Assembly (NCBI GenBank): GCA_038533575.1
Contig: JBCAYL010000004.1
Location: 1 to 64,000 of the forward strand
DNA from: Pseudomonadota bacterium
GTDB taxonomy: Bacteria; Pseudomonadota; Alphaproteobacteria; Rhodobacterales; Rhodobacteraceae
Direction of reading: 5' to 3'
DNA: 64,000 bases
Shown: positions 44,123-52,653 of the stretch, one piece after another
Layout: every line of letters starts with the position of its first letter
How positions within the stretch are numbered: position 1 is the first letter of the stretch
The notes under the pieces: generated by a model
The model's input: the letters and a program-made list of their open reading frames with translations, nothing else
Told to the model about the DNA's origin: nothing
Databases searched by the model: none
Program-made: the position numbers and the translations under genes

Positions 44123-44485
44123 CTCTTCGTCTCCGTTGGCAGGCTGCGCCGCGCAAGGCACCAGAGCTGGCACCCCGGGTGCAGCCGGGTAGCTGAAGCC
44201 CGCGCAATAGCGTCAAGCCGGAGGCCTGTCAAACGGATGTCGCCGGGCCCGGCGGCCGCCTTTTGCAACAAACCGCATGGCAAGGGCGACGGTGGGCCGT
44301 GATTCCTGTAACATTCGGAGGGAGGGGGTCAACGGCCCGTGAGAGGGGTAGGTTTCTCAGCCGCATTAACGCACTTCAGTCTCAACAGACGCATACCAAG
44401 GCATACCCAGCCGACCAACGAACCCACCCGATCACACCCCCTCCCGGCGCCCGACCCGCGCCTCGCATCCGAAAAGGCCCCGACC
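44123..44485. other. Intergenic region rpmH-TVP38 gene
   Basis: This 363-nt divergent spacer holds the rpmH promoter (-) and that of the TVP38 gene (+). TTGACG on the minus strand at 44216-44211 is a possible rpmH -35, but the -10 17 nt away is poor. No gene or recognisable RNA was found; DnaA-box clusters were not noticed. Confidence 0.35.
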
Positions 44486-45229
44486 ATGACCGACACGACC
44501 CACACAGACGCCGCGGCGCCCAAGTCCAAGCTCAAGCGCTTCGCCCCCCTCGCCATCATCGCCATCGTCGCCGTGCTCGGCGTGACCTTCCTCGGAGAGT
44601 ATCTCAGCTTCGAGACACTGCGCGACAACCGCGAGGCGCTGCTCGCCTTCCGGGACGAGAATTTCTTCCTGCTCACGCTGATCTTCATCCTGGCCTACGC
44701 GGCCATCATCGCCTTTGCCCTGCCGGGCGCGGCCATCGCCTCCATCACCGGCGGCTTTCTCTTCGCGCTCTTCCCGGGCACCCTCTTCAACATGATCGCG
44801 GCCACGCTCGGCGCGACGGCGACCTTCATGGCCGCGCGCTACGGCTTCGGCGAGGCCGCCGAAAAGAAGCTGGCCGAATCGAAGGGCGTCATGGGCCGCA
44901 TCAAGGCGGGCATCGACGAGAACCAGTGGGAGACGCTCTTCCTCGTGCGCCTCCTGCCGATCTTCCCCTTCTTCGTGTCCAACCTCGCGCTCTCCGTCGT
45001 GGGCGTGCCGCTCTGGAAATACGTCGTCGGCACGTTCTTCGGCATCCTGCCGGGCGCGGTGGTCTACACCTCCATCGGCGCGGGGCTCTCTGATGTCTTC
45101 GCCCGCGGTGAAACGCCCGATCTCGGCATCATCTTCACCTGGCCCATCCTCGGGCCGCTCCTCGGGCTCGCGGCGCTCGCCGTCCTCCCGATCATCGTGA
45201 AGGCCGTGCGCGGCAAGAAATCCCTCTGA
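44486..45229 (+). CDS. TVP38/TMEM64-family (DedA-like) membrane protein
   Basis: This 247-residue protein has about six hydrophobic segments, with the family core FALPGAAIASITGGFLFALFPGT and RLLPIFPFFVSNLALSVVGVPLWKY. Related DedA/VTT proteins act in lipid scrambling or transport; the role here is unknown. It is 57 nt before the flavin disulfide oxidoreductase, a frequent gene pairing suggesting a shared redox function at the membrane. Confidence 0.88.
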   Translation: MTDTTHTDAAAPKSKLKRFAPLAIIAIVAVLGVTFLGEYLSFETLRDNREALLAFRDENFFLLTLIFILAYAAIIAFALPGAAIASITGGFLFALFPGTLFNMIAATLGATATFMAARYGFGEAAEKKLAESKGVMGRIKAGIDENQWETLFLVRLLPIFPFFVSNLALSVVGVPLWKYVVGTFFGILPGAVVYTSIGAGLSDVFARGETPDLGIIFTWPILGPLLGLAALAVLPIIVKAVRGKKSL

Positions 45230-45286
45230 GCCGCGGGCCACGTCCACCGCCATTCCCTTGAAATCCTTTCGTCAGGACCCCGACCC

Positions 45287-46762
45287 ATGACCGACCAATC
45301 CAAGATCGACACCGCCACCGCCACCGCTCCCCAGGCCAAGAAAGAGAAACTCACCGCCGACCTCCTCATCATCGGCGCAGGCTCCGGCGGACTCTCCGTC
45401 GCGGCCGGTGCCGCGCAGATGGGCGCCAAGGTCATCCTGCTCGAAGGCCACAAGATGGGCGGCGACTGCCTGAATTACGGCTGCGTGCCCTCCAAGGCGC
45501 TGCTGGCCGCCGGCAAGCAGGCCCACGCCATGGAAACCGGCAAGCCCTTCGGCGTGAGCCCGGTGATGGCCGAGGTCTCCTACCCCGCCGCCAAGGATCA
45601 CGTGGCCGCCACGATCGCGGAGATCGCCCCGATGGACAGCCAGGAGCGCTTCGAAGGCTTCGGCGTGCAGGTGATCCGCGAATACGGCCGCTTCACCGGC
45701 AAGGACAGCGTGGAGGCGGGCCCCTACGAGATCACGGCGCGCCGGATCATCGTCTCCACGGGCTCCGGCCCCCTCGTGCCCCCGATCCCCGGGCTCGACA
45801 CGGTGGAGCACTACACGAACGAGAACATTTTCGATCTCCGCGAGAAGCCCGAGCACCTCGTGATCATTGGCGCGGGGCCCATCGGGCTCGAAATGGCGCA
45901 AGCCCATCGCCGGCTCGGCTGCCAAGTCACCGTCATCGAGGCGGGCAAGGCGCTGGGCAAGGACGACCCGGAGATCGCGGAGATCGCGCTTAGGAAGATG
46001 CGCAGCGAAGGCATCGAGATCATGGAAGGCGCCGCCGCCGAGGAGGTCACGAACGCCACGGGATCCGTCACCGTCAAGACCTCGCAGGGCGACGTCACGG
46101 GCACGCATCTCCTCGTGGCCGTGGGCCGCAAGGTCAATGTCGACAAGCTCAACCTCGAAGCCGCGGGCGTCACCTACGATCGGCGCGGCGTGAAGGTGGG
46201 GGCCGATCTCCGCTCGGTCACCAACAAAAAGGTCTATGCCATCGGCGATGCCGCGGGCGGGCTGCAGTTCACCCACTTGGCGGGCTACCACGCGGGCATC
46301 GTCGTGCGCTCCGCCGTCCTCGGCCTGCCGGCAAAGGCCAAGACCGACCACATCCCCTGGGCCACCTACACGGACCCAGAGATCGCGCAGGTGGGCCTCA
46401 CCGAGGCGCAGGCGATCAAGAAGTACGGCAAGATGAACGTCTTCGTCGCGCGCTGCGAGACGGGCGAGAACGACCGCGCCGTGGCCGAAAACGCGGGCGA
46501 CGGCCTCATCAAGGTCATGGTCGTTAAGGGCCGGCCCGTGGGGGCCTCCATCGTCGGCAAGCAGGCGGGCGAACTCATCGCAATGTGGGCCATGGCCATT
46601 GGCAACAACCTGAAAATGACGGCAATTTCGAACACCGTCCTGCCTTACCCGACGCTTTCGGAGATTAACAAACGGGCCGCGAGTGCCTATTTCTCCCCAA
46701 AGCTCTTCGGGAGCGACAAGGTAAAGACAGTGGTGCGCTTCGTGCAGAAGTGGCTGCCCTGA
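45287..46762 (+). CDS. FAD-dependent pyridine nucleotide-disulfide oxidoreductase
   Basis: This 491-residue class I enzyme has the FAD motif GAGSGGLSVAAGAAQMGA, the redox-active GGDCLNYGCVPSK and the NAD(P)H motif GAGPIGLEMAQAHRRLG. In lipoamide and glutathione reductases a catalytic His precedes PT-x-E; here the motif is LPYPTLSE, with Tyr in that place, as in mercuric reductases. It lacks the mercury-binding C-terminal CC pair and the N-terminal HMA domain, so merA is not called. Substrate unknown. Confidence 0.85.
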   Translation: MTDQSKIDTATATAPQAKKEKLTADLLIIGAGSGGLSVAAGAAQMGAKVILLEGHKMGGDCLNYGCVPSKALLAAGKQAHAMETGKPFGVSPVMAEVSYPAAKDHVAATIAEIAPMDSQERFEGFGVQVIREYGRFTGKDSVEAGPYEITARRIIVSTGSGPLVPPIPGLDTVEHYTNENIFDLREKPEHLVIIGAGPIGLEMAQAHRRLGCQVTVIEAGKALGKDDPEIAEIALRKMRSEGIEIMEGAAAEEVTNATGSVTVKTSQGDVTGTHLLVAVGRKVNVDKLNLEAAGVTYDRRGVKVGADLRSVTNKKVYAIGDAAGGLQFTHLAGYHAGIVVRSAVLGLPAKAKTDHIPWATYTDPEIAQVGLTEAQAIKKYGKMNVFVARCETGENDRAVAENAGDGLIKVMVVKGRPVGASIVGKQAGELIAMWAMAIGNNLKMTAISNTVLPYPTLSEINKRAASAYFSPKLFGSDKVKTVVRFVQKWLP

Positions 46763-46777
46763 CGGGAGACAGCGACG

Positions 46778-48256
46778 GTGAACACCCTTTCAGGACGCTT
46801 CCTGATCCTGACCATCATCTTCGTGATGTTGGCAGAGGTGTTCATCTTCGTCCCCTCGATCGCGAGGTTTCGCGAGGATTTCCTGCTGCAAAGGATCGAG
46901 CGATCGCAGATCGCGTCGCTCGTCCTCTTGGCGGAAGACACCATCACCCCCAATCTCGAGACCGAGCTTCTGGAGAATGCCGGCGTCTACAACGTCGTGC
47001 TCCGGCGCGACGAGGCCCGCCAGCTCGTGCTCTCCTCGCCCGTCATCCAGCCGATCTATGCCACCTACGACATCCGCGACCCAGGCGCGTGGGAGCTCAT
47101 CCGCGATGCCTTCATTTGCCTCTTTGACACCGAAGAGCGGGTGATCCGCGTCATCGGGAACCCCACGCAGGAGGCGGGCCTCCTCATCGAGATCACCATG
47201 GGCACGCAGGAGCTGCGCTCCGCGATGATCAATTATGGGCTCACGATCCTGGCGCTTTCGGCGGCGATCTCGATCTTCACGGCGGTGCTGCTCTTCGTGG
47301 CGGTGCAGCGGCTCCTCGTGGTGCCGATCAAGGGCGTCGTTTCGGCCATGCGCCGCTATTCTCGCGCGCCCGAGGATGCGCGCAACATCATCACGCCGGG
47401 CGCGGGCGTGCGCGAACTGCGCCAAGCCGAGGACGCGCTCCTGCAGCTTCAGACCGACCTGACGAGCTCGCTCAAGCAGAAGGACCGGCTGGCCCAGCTC
47501 GGCGAGGCGGTGGCCAAGGTCAATCACGACCTGCGCAACATCCTGACCTCTGCCCAGCTCTTCACTGACCGCATCGAGACATCCGAGGACCCGCTGGTGA
47601 AGCGGCTCGCGCCCAAGCTCGTGAATTCCATCTCGCGAGCGGTGAGCCTCTGCGAGGCGACGCTGACCTTCGGCAAGGCCGACGAGGCGCCGCCCAAGCT
47701 CGCCCGTTTCGGGCTCGAGCCCTTGGTCGAGGACCTGATGGAGAGCGAGCGGCTCGCCGCTCAGAGCGAGGTGGCCTTCGTGGCCGATATCCCGCAGGGC
47801 ATGATGCTCCGGGCCGATCCCGAGCAGCTCTACCGTGTCATCGGAAACCTGTCGCGCAATGCCCGGCAGGCGCTGGAGCAGGTGGGTCAGCCTGGCATGA
47901 TCACGCTGAGCGCCTGCGAGGACGAGGAATACTGGTGGATCCGTGTGAGCGATGATGGCCCGGGCCTGCCGCCGAAGGCACAGGAGAAGCTCTTCACCCC
48001 CTTCGCCGGGGGAGCGCGCAAGGGCGGATCCGGGCTCGGCCTCGCCATCGCCGCCGAGCTCATCCGCGGCCACGGCGGGGAGCTCAAACTCGAAAAGACG
48101 GGCCCCGAAGGCACCGTTTTCTCCATCTGCCTGCCCAAGGCGGAGGCCGCGCAGGAGATCACCCTAACGGGGGTGAAACTGGCCAAGAATGGGGTTGCAA
48201 ATGACGGGGGCGACGCGTATCCCGCCGCCTCACGGACTGGTAGCTCAGTTGGATAG
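46778..48256 (+). CDS. Sensor histidine kinase
   Basis: This 492-residue membrane kinase has two membrane segments (about 5-28 and 150-178) around a small periplasmic domain, then a HAMP-like linker. The phosphoacceptor His is in KVNHDLRNILTSAQ, the N-box is GNLSRNARQALE, and G-boxes are DDGPGLPP and GGSGLGLAIA. GTG at 46778 is the start. No response regulator is adjacent. The reading frame runs into the tRNA-Arg gene and stops at TAG 48254-48256; the last 25 residues are outside the kinase fold. Confidence 0.88.
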   Translation: MNTLSGRFLILTIIFVMLAEVFIFVPSIARFREDFLLQRIERSQIASLVLLAEDTITPNLETELLENAGVYNVVLRRDEARQLVLSSPVIQPIYATYDIRDPGAWELIRDAFICLFDTEERVIRVIGNPTQEAGLLIEITMGTQELRSAMINYGLTILALSAAISIFTAVLLFVAVQRLLVVPIKGVVSAMRRYSRAPEDARNIITPGAGVRELRQAEDALLQLQTDLTSSLKQKDRLAQLGEAVAKVNHDLRNILTSAQLFTDRIETSEDPLVKRLAPKLVNSISRAVSLCEATLTFGKADEAPPKLARFGLEPLVEDLMESERLAAQSEVAFVADIPQGMMLRADPEQLYRVIGNLSRNARQALEQVGQPGMITLSACEDEEYWWIRVSDDGPGLPPKAQEKLFTPFAGGARKGGSGLGLAIAAELIRGHGGELKLEKTGPEGTVFSICLPKAEAAQEITLTGVKLAKNGVANDGGDAYPAASRTGSSVG

Positions 48257-48310
48257 AGTACTTGACTACGAATCAAGGGGTCGGGGGTTCGAATCCTCCC
48301 CAGTCCGCCA
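48234..48310 (+). tRNA. tRNA-Arg (anticodon ACG)
   Basis: A 77-nt cloverleaf: acceptor GGACTGG (48234-48240) pairs with CCAGTCC (48300-48306), followed by encoded GCCA. The anticodon stem CTTGA/TCAAG holds the loop CTACGAA, anticodon ACG, read as ICG after deamination, decoding CGU/CGC/CGA. The T-loop is GGTTCGAATCC. The first 23 nt overlap the histidine-kinase reading frame, whose TAG is the D-loop GGATAG. Confidence 0.96.
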
Positions 48311-48518
48311 CTTCTCCTGAAAATGACACGCTGAAGCGGCCACGCGGCTGAGTTGCGTGAGACGCGTTTCGCTCGACGTCATTCCCGCTAGGGTTGAGCG
48401 CTTACCTATAAATTGAGCAACAATCCCGCGTTCAATCAGTGATCGTTGACTTAACGTAAGGTCAGGCGCACCCTTCTGAGCACGGGACTGGGAAGCAAGC
48501 GTAAAGGGGCTTCCTCAA

Positions 48519-49052
48519 GTGGAACAGACGGATGAGCGCATCGTCCGTGGCGTTGTAAAATGGTTCGATCTTGCCAAGGGATTTGGTTTTGTAATTGCCG
48601 AGGACGTAGCACAGGACGTGCTCCTGCACGTGAATGTAGTGAGGAAATCTGGGAGGCCCTCGGTGGCCGCCGGCGATGGTGTGACCCTGTCGGTGGGATC
48701 AACGGCCAAGGGCTTTCAGGCCATAGAGCTCCTCGAGGTGACCTCCGCGGTCGAAAGCGGCGGTGACGCTGTTCCAAACGACGTGGACCCGAGCGCCGAA
48801 CTCCTGCCCGCCCGGCTCAAGTGGTTCGACAAGGCGAAGGGCTACGGATTTCTCAATGTTTTCGGCACCGAAGAGGACGTGTTCGTCCATGTCGACGTGC
48901 TGCGCGCCGCCGGGCTCCTCGATGCCCAGGTGGGCGAGGCCATGTGTGCCGTGCTGACCCACGGGGCCAAGGGTGCCGCCGCGCTCTCCGTACATCCATG
49001 GGAGGCCGCCGAGGGCTGGAAACACGCGCAGACCGCCGCCGCGGCCAGCTAG
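48519..49052 (+). CDS. Double cold-shock-domain protein
   Basis: This 177-residue protein has two cold-shock domains. The first, about 8-70, has GVVKWFDLAKGFGFVI and DVLLHV; the second, about 103-165, has ARLKWFDKAKGYGFLNV and DVFVHV. Both keep RNP1 and RNP2, with a variable linker between. GTG 48519 follows AAAGGGG. Such two-domain proteins are typical of alphaproteobacteria and may be stationary-phase induced. Its TAG overlaps the stop of the convergent mipZ. Confidence 0.93.
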   Translation: MEQTDERIVRGVVKWFDLAKGFGFVIAEDVAQDVLLHVNVVRKSGRPSVAAGDGVTLSVGSTAKGFQAIELLEVTSAVESGGDAVPNDVDPSAELLPARLKWFDKAKGYGFLNVFGTEEDVFVHVDVLRAAGLLDAQVGEAMCAVLTHGAKGAAALSVHPWEAAEGWKHAQTAAAAS

Positions 49053-49858
49053 AAGTCCACCGTCACGTCCGGCAGATTGAGCGCCTTCACGAGATCGCGT
49101 ACCTCCTGCCGCGCGGCCACGTTGGAGATATTGAGCCGCGCCACGCCCACGTCGCGCAGATCAAGCAGCGTCAGCCCGCGCGGGAAGAGCTCGCGGAAGA
49201 TCACACGCTCCGAGAAGCCCGGCACATGGCGAAAGCCGATGCGCCGCGCGAGCTTGTCGAGTGCCGCGCCCATCTTCTCCTTGTTGAGCATCTGCTGCGC
49301 ACCGAGGCGGTTACGCACGACGACCCAGTCGATCGGCTCGAGGCCCGCCTGCGCGCGCAGCTGCCGCGCCTGCCAGACCATCTCGGAATAAACGGACGGG
49401 CCGAGGATCTGCTGCCCGTCCGGGTCCACCTTCGCGAGGAGATCGAAATCAACGAAGCTGTCGTTGAGCGGGGTCACGAGCGTGTCGGCCAACGAATGCG
49501 CCACCTGGCTCAGCCGGGTATGAGAGCCCGGGCAGTCGATCAGGATGAAATCGCTATCCTCCTCGAGGAGGGCCACCGCCCCCGCCAGCCGGTGATCGAA
49601 GACATTCTCGCCCTCGGGCACGGTGGCGGGGTCGATCTCCGGCAGCGGGGCGTAGCGCGGCGTGGGCAGCGAAAGCCCTTCCCGCGCGCAGTAGGTCCGG
49701 CGGTTCTCGGTGTAGCGTCCGAGGCTCTTCTGGCGCAGATCGAGGTCGATCACGCCGACACCGTGCCCCATCCGCGCGAGCGCGGTCGCCACGTGCATGG
49801 AGGTCGTCGACTTGCCCGAACCGCCCTTTTCATTGCCGACAACGATGATGTGCGCCAC
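49049..49858 (-). CDS. mipZ: Division-plane positioning ATPase MipZ
   Basis: This 269-residue ParA/MinD-type ATPase has the deviant Walker A KGGSGKST (11-18), the switch DLDLRQKSLGRYTENR and DCPGSHTRLSQ. MipZ forms gradients from ParB at the poles and blocks FtsZ assembly away from midcell, replacing MinCD in alphaproteobacteria. It ends in CTAG shared with the cold-shock gene. A generic ParA is less likely because of the FLIDCPG and FSERVIFRELFPRGLTLLD segments. Confidence 0.9.
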   Translation of the reverse strand: MAHIIVVGNEKGGSGKSTTSMHVATALARMGHGVGVIDLDLRQKSLGRYTENRRTYCAREGLSLPTPRYAPLPEIDPATVPEGENVFDHRLAGAVALLEEDSDFILIDCPGSHTRLSQVAHSLADTLVTPLNDSFVDFDLLAKVDPDGQQILGPSVYSEMVWQARQLRAQAGLEPIDWVVVRNRLGAQQMLNKEKMGAALDKLARRIGFRHVPGFSERVIFRELFPRGLTLLDLRDVGVARLNISNVAARQEVRDLVKALNLPDVTVDF

Positions 49859-50033
49859 GGGGTTCGACCTTCTGCTTGCGGGTTAGGGGGACCATATGTT
49901 GTGGCTCTGGTGGAGGAAAGGGGCACAATCGCCGTCTTTGCCCGGTGTTGCCGGATTTCTGCGCGCGGGCGCATGGTCCTTGCCGTGACTTTTGTCAGCC
50001 CTGCGCCACCTCCTCTTCAAGGGAGGGCCGAGA

Positions 50034-50717
50034 ATGACCGATCACGCGCTGCCGAAGGCCGCCTTCGATCTCCTTGCCGGTCTGGAGGCGCACAATTCCA
50101 AGGACTGGTACGATGCCAACAAGGCCGAGTTCGAGGCCGCGCTCCGCGTGCCCTTCGCAGGCATACTCGAGGCGGTGACAGCGCGCCTCGAAGGCTCGAT
50201 TTCCCCGCTCATCGGCTCGAAGAAGACCATGTTCCGGCAGAACAGGGACATTCGCTTTTCCAAGGACAAGAGCCCCTACAAGACCAATGTCTCGGGCCTG
50301 CTCACGCCCACCGGCACCAAGTCCGAGATGGCAGGCATCCTCTACCTGCATCTCGATTCCAGCGGCGGCTTCATGGCCACGGGCTTCTATCAGTTTCCCA
50401 CCGCCAAGCTCGGCCTCATCCGCGACCGGATCGTCGGCGATCCCAAGCGCTTCCAGTCCATGCTCGACAGCCTCGCCGCCCACGACCTCGCCCTCGACAT
50501 GTCCGCCTCGCTCACCCGCATGCCAAAGGGCTATGCCGAGTACGAAGACCATCCCCATGCCGCCTACGTGAAGCTCAAGAACTTCCTCGTCATGCAGCCC
50601 CTGACCAAGACGGCCTGGACGAGCGGCGCCGTCGTGGACGAGGCCAGCCACCTGGCCCTCGCATCCGCCGATTTCCTCGGCTTTTGTGCCACCGCGCTCC
50701 TCAAGGATCCCGCGTGA
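50034..50717 (+). CDS. DUF2461 (TIGR02453-type) protein
   Basis: This 227-residue protein belongs to the uncharacterised DUF2461 family: FDLLAGLEAHNSKDWYDANKAEFE, the FRQNRDIRFSKDKSPYKTN block and the GFYQFP motif. No reaction is known. ATG 50034 follows AGGGAGGGCCGAGA. It is divergent from mipZ with a 175-nt gap and 30 nt before the metallo-beta-lactamase gene. Confidence 0.87.
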   Translation: MTDHALPKAAFDLLAGLEAHNSKDWYDANKAEFEAALRVPFAGILEAVTARLEGSISPLIGSKKTMFRQNRDIRFSKDKSPYKTNVSGLLTPTGTKSEMAGILYLHLDSSGGFMATGFYQFPTAKLGLIRDRIVGDPKRFQSMLDSLAAHDLALDMSASLTRMPKGYAEYEDHPHAAYVKLKNFLVMQPLTKTAWTSGAVVDEASHLALASADFLGFCATALLKDPA

Positions 50718-50747
50718 GCCTCTTTACGACCTGAAAGGACCCAGCCC

Positions 50748-51698
50748 ATGACCCTCACCCGACGCCAATTCGGCACGCTCGCCGCGACCTCGCCGCTGGC
50801 GGGCTTCGTCCACGTGGCCAGCGCCAATGCCGCGGGCCATGCCGCGCCCGCGCAGCCCGCGCTCTACGACATGCCCCTGGGCAGCTACCGCATCACCGCG
50901 CTTCTCGATGGCGTGGCGCCGCTCGGTCGGGGCTTCTTCTTCGGAGATGACGCCGCCATCGACGCAGCCGCCGCCGCGGCCGGCCTGGGCGACCTGCTGC
51001 CCGCGCCAGTGAACGCCTATCTGCTGCAATCGGACGACCGCACGATCCTGATCGATGCGGGGATGGGCGCGCTAGACGTGCTCGGCCCCGGCTTCGGCCG
51101 CATGGGGGCCGCGCTCGCGGCGATGGGGCTGGGTGAGGCGGATATCGACACCGTGCTCGTCACCCACATGCATCCCGATCACGTGGGCGGCCTCCTCGGC
51201 GAGGGCGGCGCGGCCTTCTCGCAGGCGGAGGTCATCGTCTCAGAAGCCGAAGTCGCCTTCTGGTCGGACGCGTCCATGCGCGCGGCGGCCCCGGCGGAGG
51301 CGCAGGGCCTCTTCGATCTCGCCGCCGGGGTCATCGGGGCCTATGGCGACCGTCTCACGCAGGTGGCCGACGGGGCCGAGGTCGCTCCCGGCATCACCCT
51401 CATGGTGTCTCCAGGTCACACGATGGGCCACGGCCTTCTCATGATCGATGGCGGGGACGCGCAGGTGCTCATGGTGGCCGATACGCTGCATTCCGCGGAT
51501 GTGCATACCGTGCTGCCCGACACCGGCTTCGGCTTCGACACCGACCCCGCGCTCGCTGCCGAGAGCCGACGCCGCGTCTTCGACATGGCCGCCGCCGACC
51601 AGATGCTCATCGCGGGAAGTCACGTGCATTTCCCGGGCTTCGGGCGCATTCGCGCCGAGGGCGGAGCCTACCGTTACGCGCCGGCCACCTGGCTCTGA
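50748..51698 (+). CDS. Tat-exported metallo-beta-lactamase-fold hydrolase
   Basis: This 316-residue protein begins with a Tat signal (TRRQFGTLAATSPLAGFVHVASANA). The MBL-fold metal site is THMHPDHVGG, with SPGHTMGH and the aspartate in VADTLHS. Such enzymes include lactonases and other hydrolases; the layout resembles AHL-lactonase-like members, but the substrate is unknown. It is probably co-transcribed with the DUF2461 gene. Confidence 0.87.
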   Translation: MTLTRRQFGTLAATSPLAGFVHVASANAAGHAAPAQPALYDMPLGSYRITALLDGVAPLGRGFFFGDDAAIDAAAAAAGLGDLLPAPVNAYLLQSDDRTILIDAGMGALDVLGPGFGRMGAALAAMGLGEADIDTVLVTHMHPDHVGGLLGEGGAAFSQAEVIVSEAEVAFWSDASMRAAAPAEAQGLFDLAAGVIGAYGDRLTQVADGAEVAPGITLMVSPGHTMGHGLLMIDGGDAQVLMVADTLHSADVHTVLPDTGFGFDTDPALAAESRRRVFDMAAADQMLIAGSHVHFPGFGRIRAEGGAYRYAPATWL

Positions 51699-51737
51699 GC
51701 ACGGCGCCGCAGGCCGGTCGCAAAGGGTGAGGCACAA

Positions 51738-51764
51738 AAAAGGCGGCCAAAGAGGCCGCCTTTT
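51738..51764. terminator. Bidirectional terminator MBL gene / rpmE
   Basis: A perfect 11-bp stem, AAAAGGCGGCC (51738-51748) with 51754-51764, has A-runs on one side and T-runs on the other, so it can end transcripts from both the + MBL gene and the - rpmE unit. Confidence 0.9.
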
Positions 51765-51784
51765 CGAATTCTGCAGGGCGTCGT

Positions 51785-52006
51785 TTAGAAGCCGAGCCCT
51801 TCGTACTTCTTCTTGAACTTCGAGACGCGGCCGCCGGTATCCATGAGCTTGGCATTGCCGCCGGTCCAGGCCGGATGCACGGAAGGGTCGATGTCGAGCG
51901 AGATCTGGTCGCCGTCCTTGCCCCAGGTGGAGCGCATCTTCACGATGTCGCCGTTCGTCATCTTGACGTCGATGAAGTGGTAGTCGGGATGGGTATCTTT
52001 TTTCAT
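51785..52006 (-). CDS. rpmE: 50S ribosomal protein L31
   Basis: This 73-residue L31 begins [20 protein letters not shown] and ends [12 protein letters not shown]. The CxxC pairs of the zinc-binding form are absent, so it is the zinc-free form usual in alphaproteobacteria. It follows rplS by 5 nt. Confidence 0.95.
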   Translation of the reverse strand: MKKDTHPDYHFIDVKMTNGDIVKMRSTWGKDGDQISLDIDPSVHPAWTGGNAKLMDTGGRVSKFKKKYEGLGF

Positions 52007-52011
52007 CTGAC

Positions 52012-52386
52012 TTACGCTTTCTTCGGCTTGTAGGTGGTGTCTTCCGCGATCCGGGCGGACTTGCCGCGACGCGAGCGCAGGTAATAGAGCTTGGCACGGC
52101 GGACGCGGCCGCGGCGCACGACGGTGATGCTATCGATGTTGGTGGAGTGCAGCGGGAAGACGCGCTCCACGCCTTCGCCGAAGGAGATCTTGCGCACCGT
52201 GAAGGAGCCGGCGATGCCCTCGCCGTTCTTGCGCGCGATGCACACACCTTCGTAATTCTGGACGCGGGTCCGGGTGCCTTCGGTCACCTTGTAACCGACG
52301 CGCACGGTATCGCCCGCCTTGAAGTCTGGGATGTCTTTCCCGAGGGCGGCGACTTGTTCCGCCTCGAGGGTTGCGATGAGGTCCAT
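52012..52386 (-). CDS. rplS: 50S ribosomal protein L19
   Basis: This 124-residue L19 has [35 protein letters not shown] and [23 protein letters not shown]. It lies at the 30S-50S interface. ATG 52386 follows AAAGGAGAGGCCAG; longer in-frame sequence lies in the structured trmD-rplS spacer. rimM-trmD-rplS order is conserved. Confidence 0.96.
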   Translation of the reverse strand: MDLIATLEAEQVAALGKDIPDFKAGDTVRVGYKVTEGTRTRVQNYEGVCIARKNGEGIAGSFTVRKISFGEGVERVFPLHSTNIDSITVVRRGRVRRAKLYYLRSRRGKSARIAEDTTYKPKKA

Positions 52387-52564
52387 CTGGCCTCTCCTTT
52401 CCATGTGACGACGCGGTTTGCCCGCGGATGAGTTTGTTCTTTGCTGCGCGGCACGTCCCCGCAAACGACCGAAGCGCCGAGTCACCCCGGCGCCGCGATG
52501 TGGCTGCTATACGGAGCGCGGTCGCGCGTGGCAAGGGCGGGATGCCTCTGGCGGCCCTCCGGGG

Positions 52565-52626
52565 GGAGTATTTTGGGCCAATGGAAGGCGGAACAGATCC
52601 CTTCTTCCACTGGCTCCAAATACTCC
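52565..52626. repeat. Long imperfect inverted repeat between trmD and rplS
   Basis: Arms 52565-52587 and 52604-52626 pair over 23 positions with one G-U and two mismatches, around a 16-nt loop; GGAGTATTT opens the left arm and AAATACTCC closes the right. The 263-nt trmD-rplS spacer is otherwise featureless. Confidence 0.7.
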
Positions 52627-52633
52627 GGGGAGT

Positions 52634-52653
52634 GTGAGGGGCTGGCCCCTCAC
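52634..52653 (-). other. Hairpin overlapping the trmD stop codon
   Basis: GTGAGGGGC (52634-52642) and GCCCCTCAC (52645-52653) form a perfect 9-bp repeat with a 2-nt spacer, covering the trmD TGA at 52650-52652. No T-run follows on the minus strand. It resembles the tuf stop-codon hairpin at 88-115 in design. Confidence 0.55.

Noticed and set aside
44123-44485. Replication origin next to rpmH
   Set aside because: In some bacteria oriC/dnaA are next to rpmH, but there is no dnaA gene here and no cluster of DnaA boxes was noticed.
45287-46762. Mercuric reductase (merA)
   Set aside because: No N-terminal HMA domain, no C-terminal vicinal cysteines, and no merR, merT or merP nearby.
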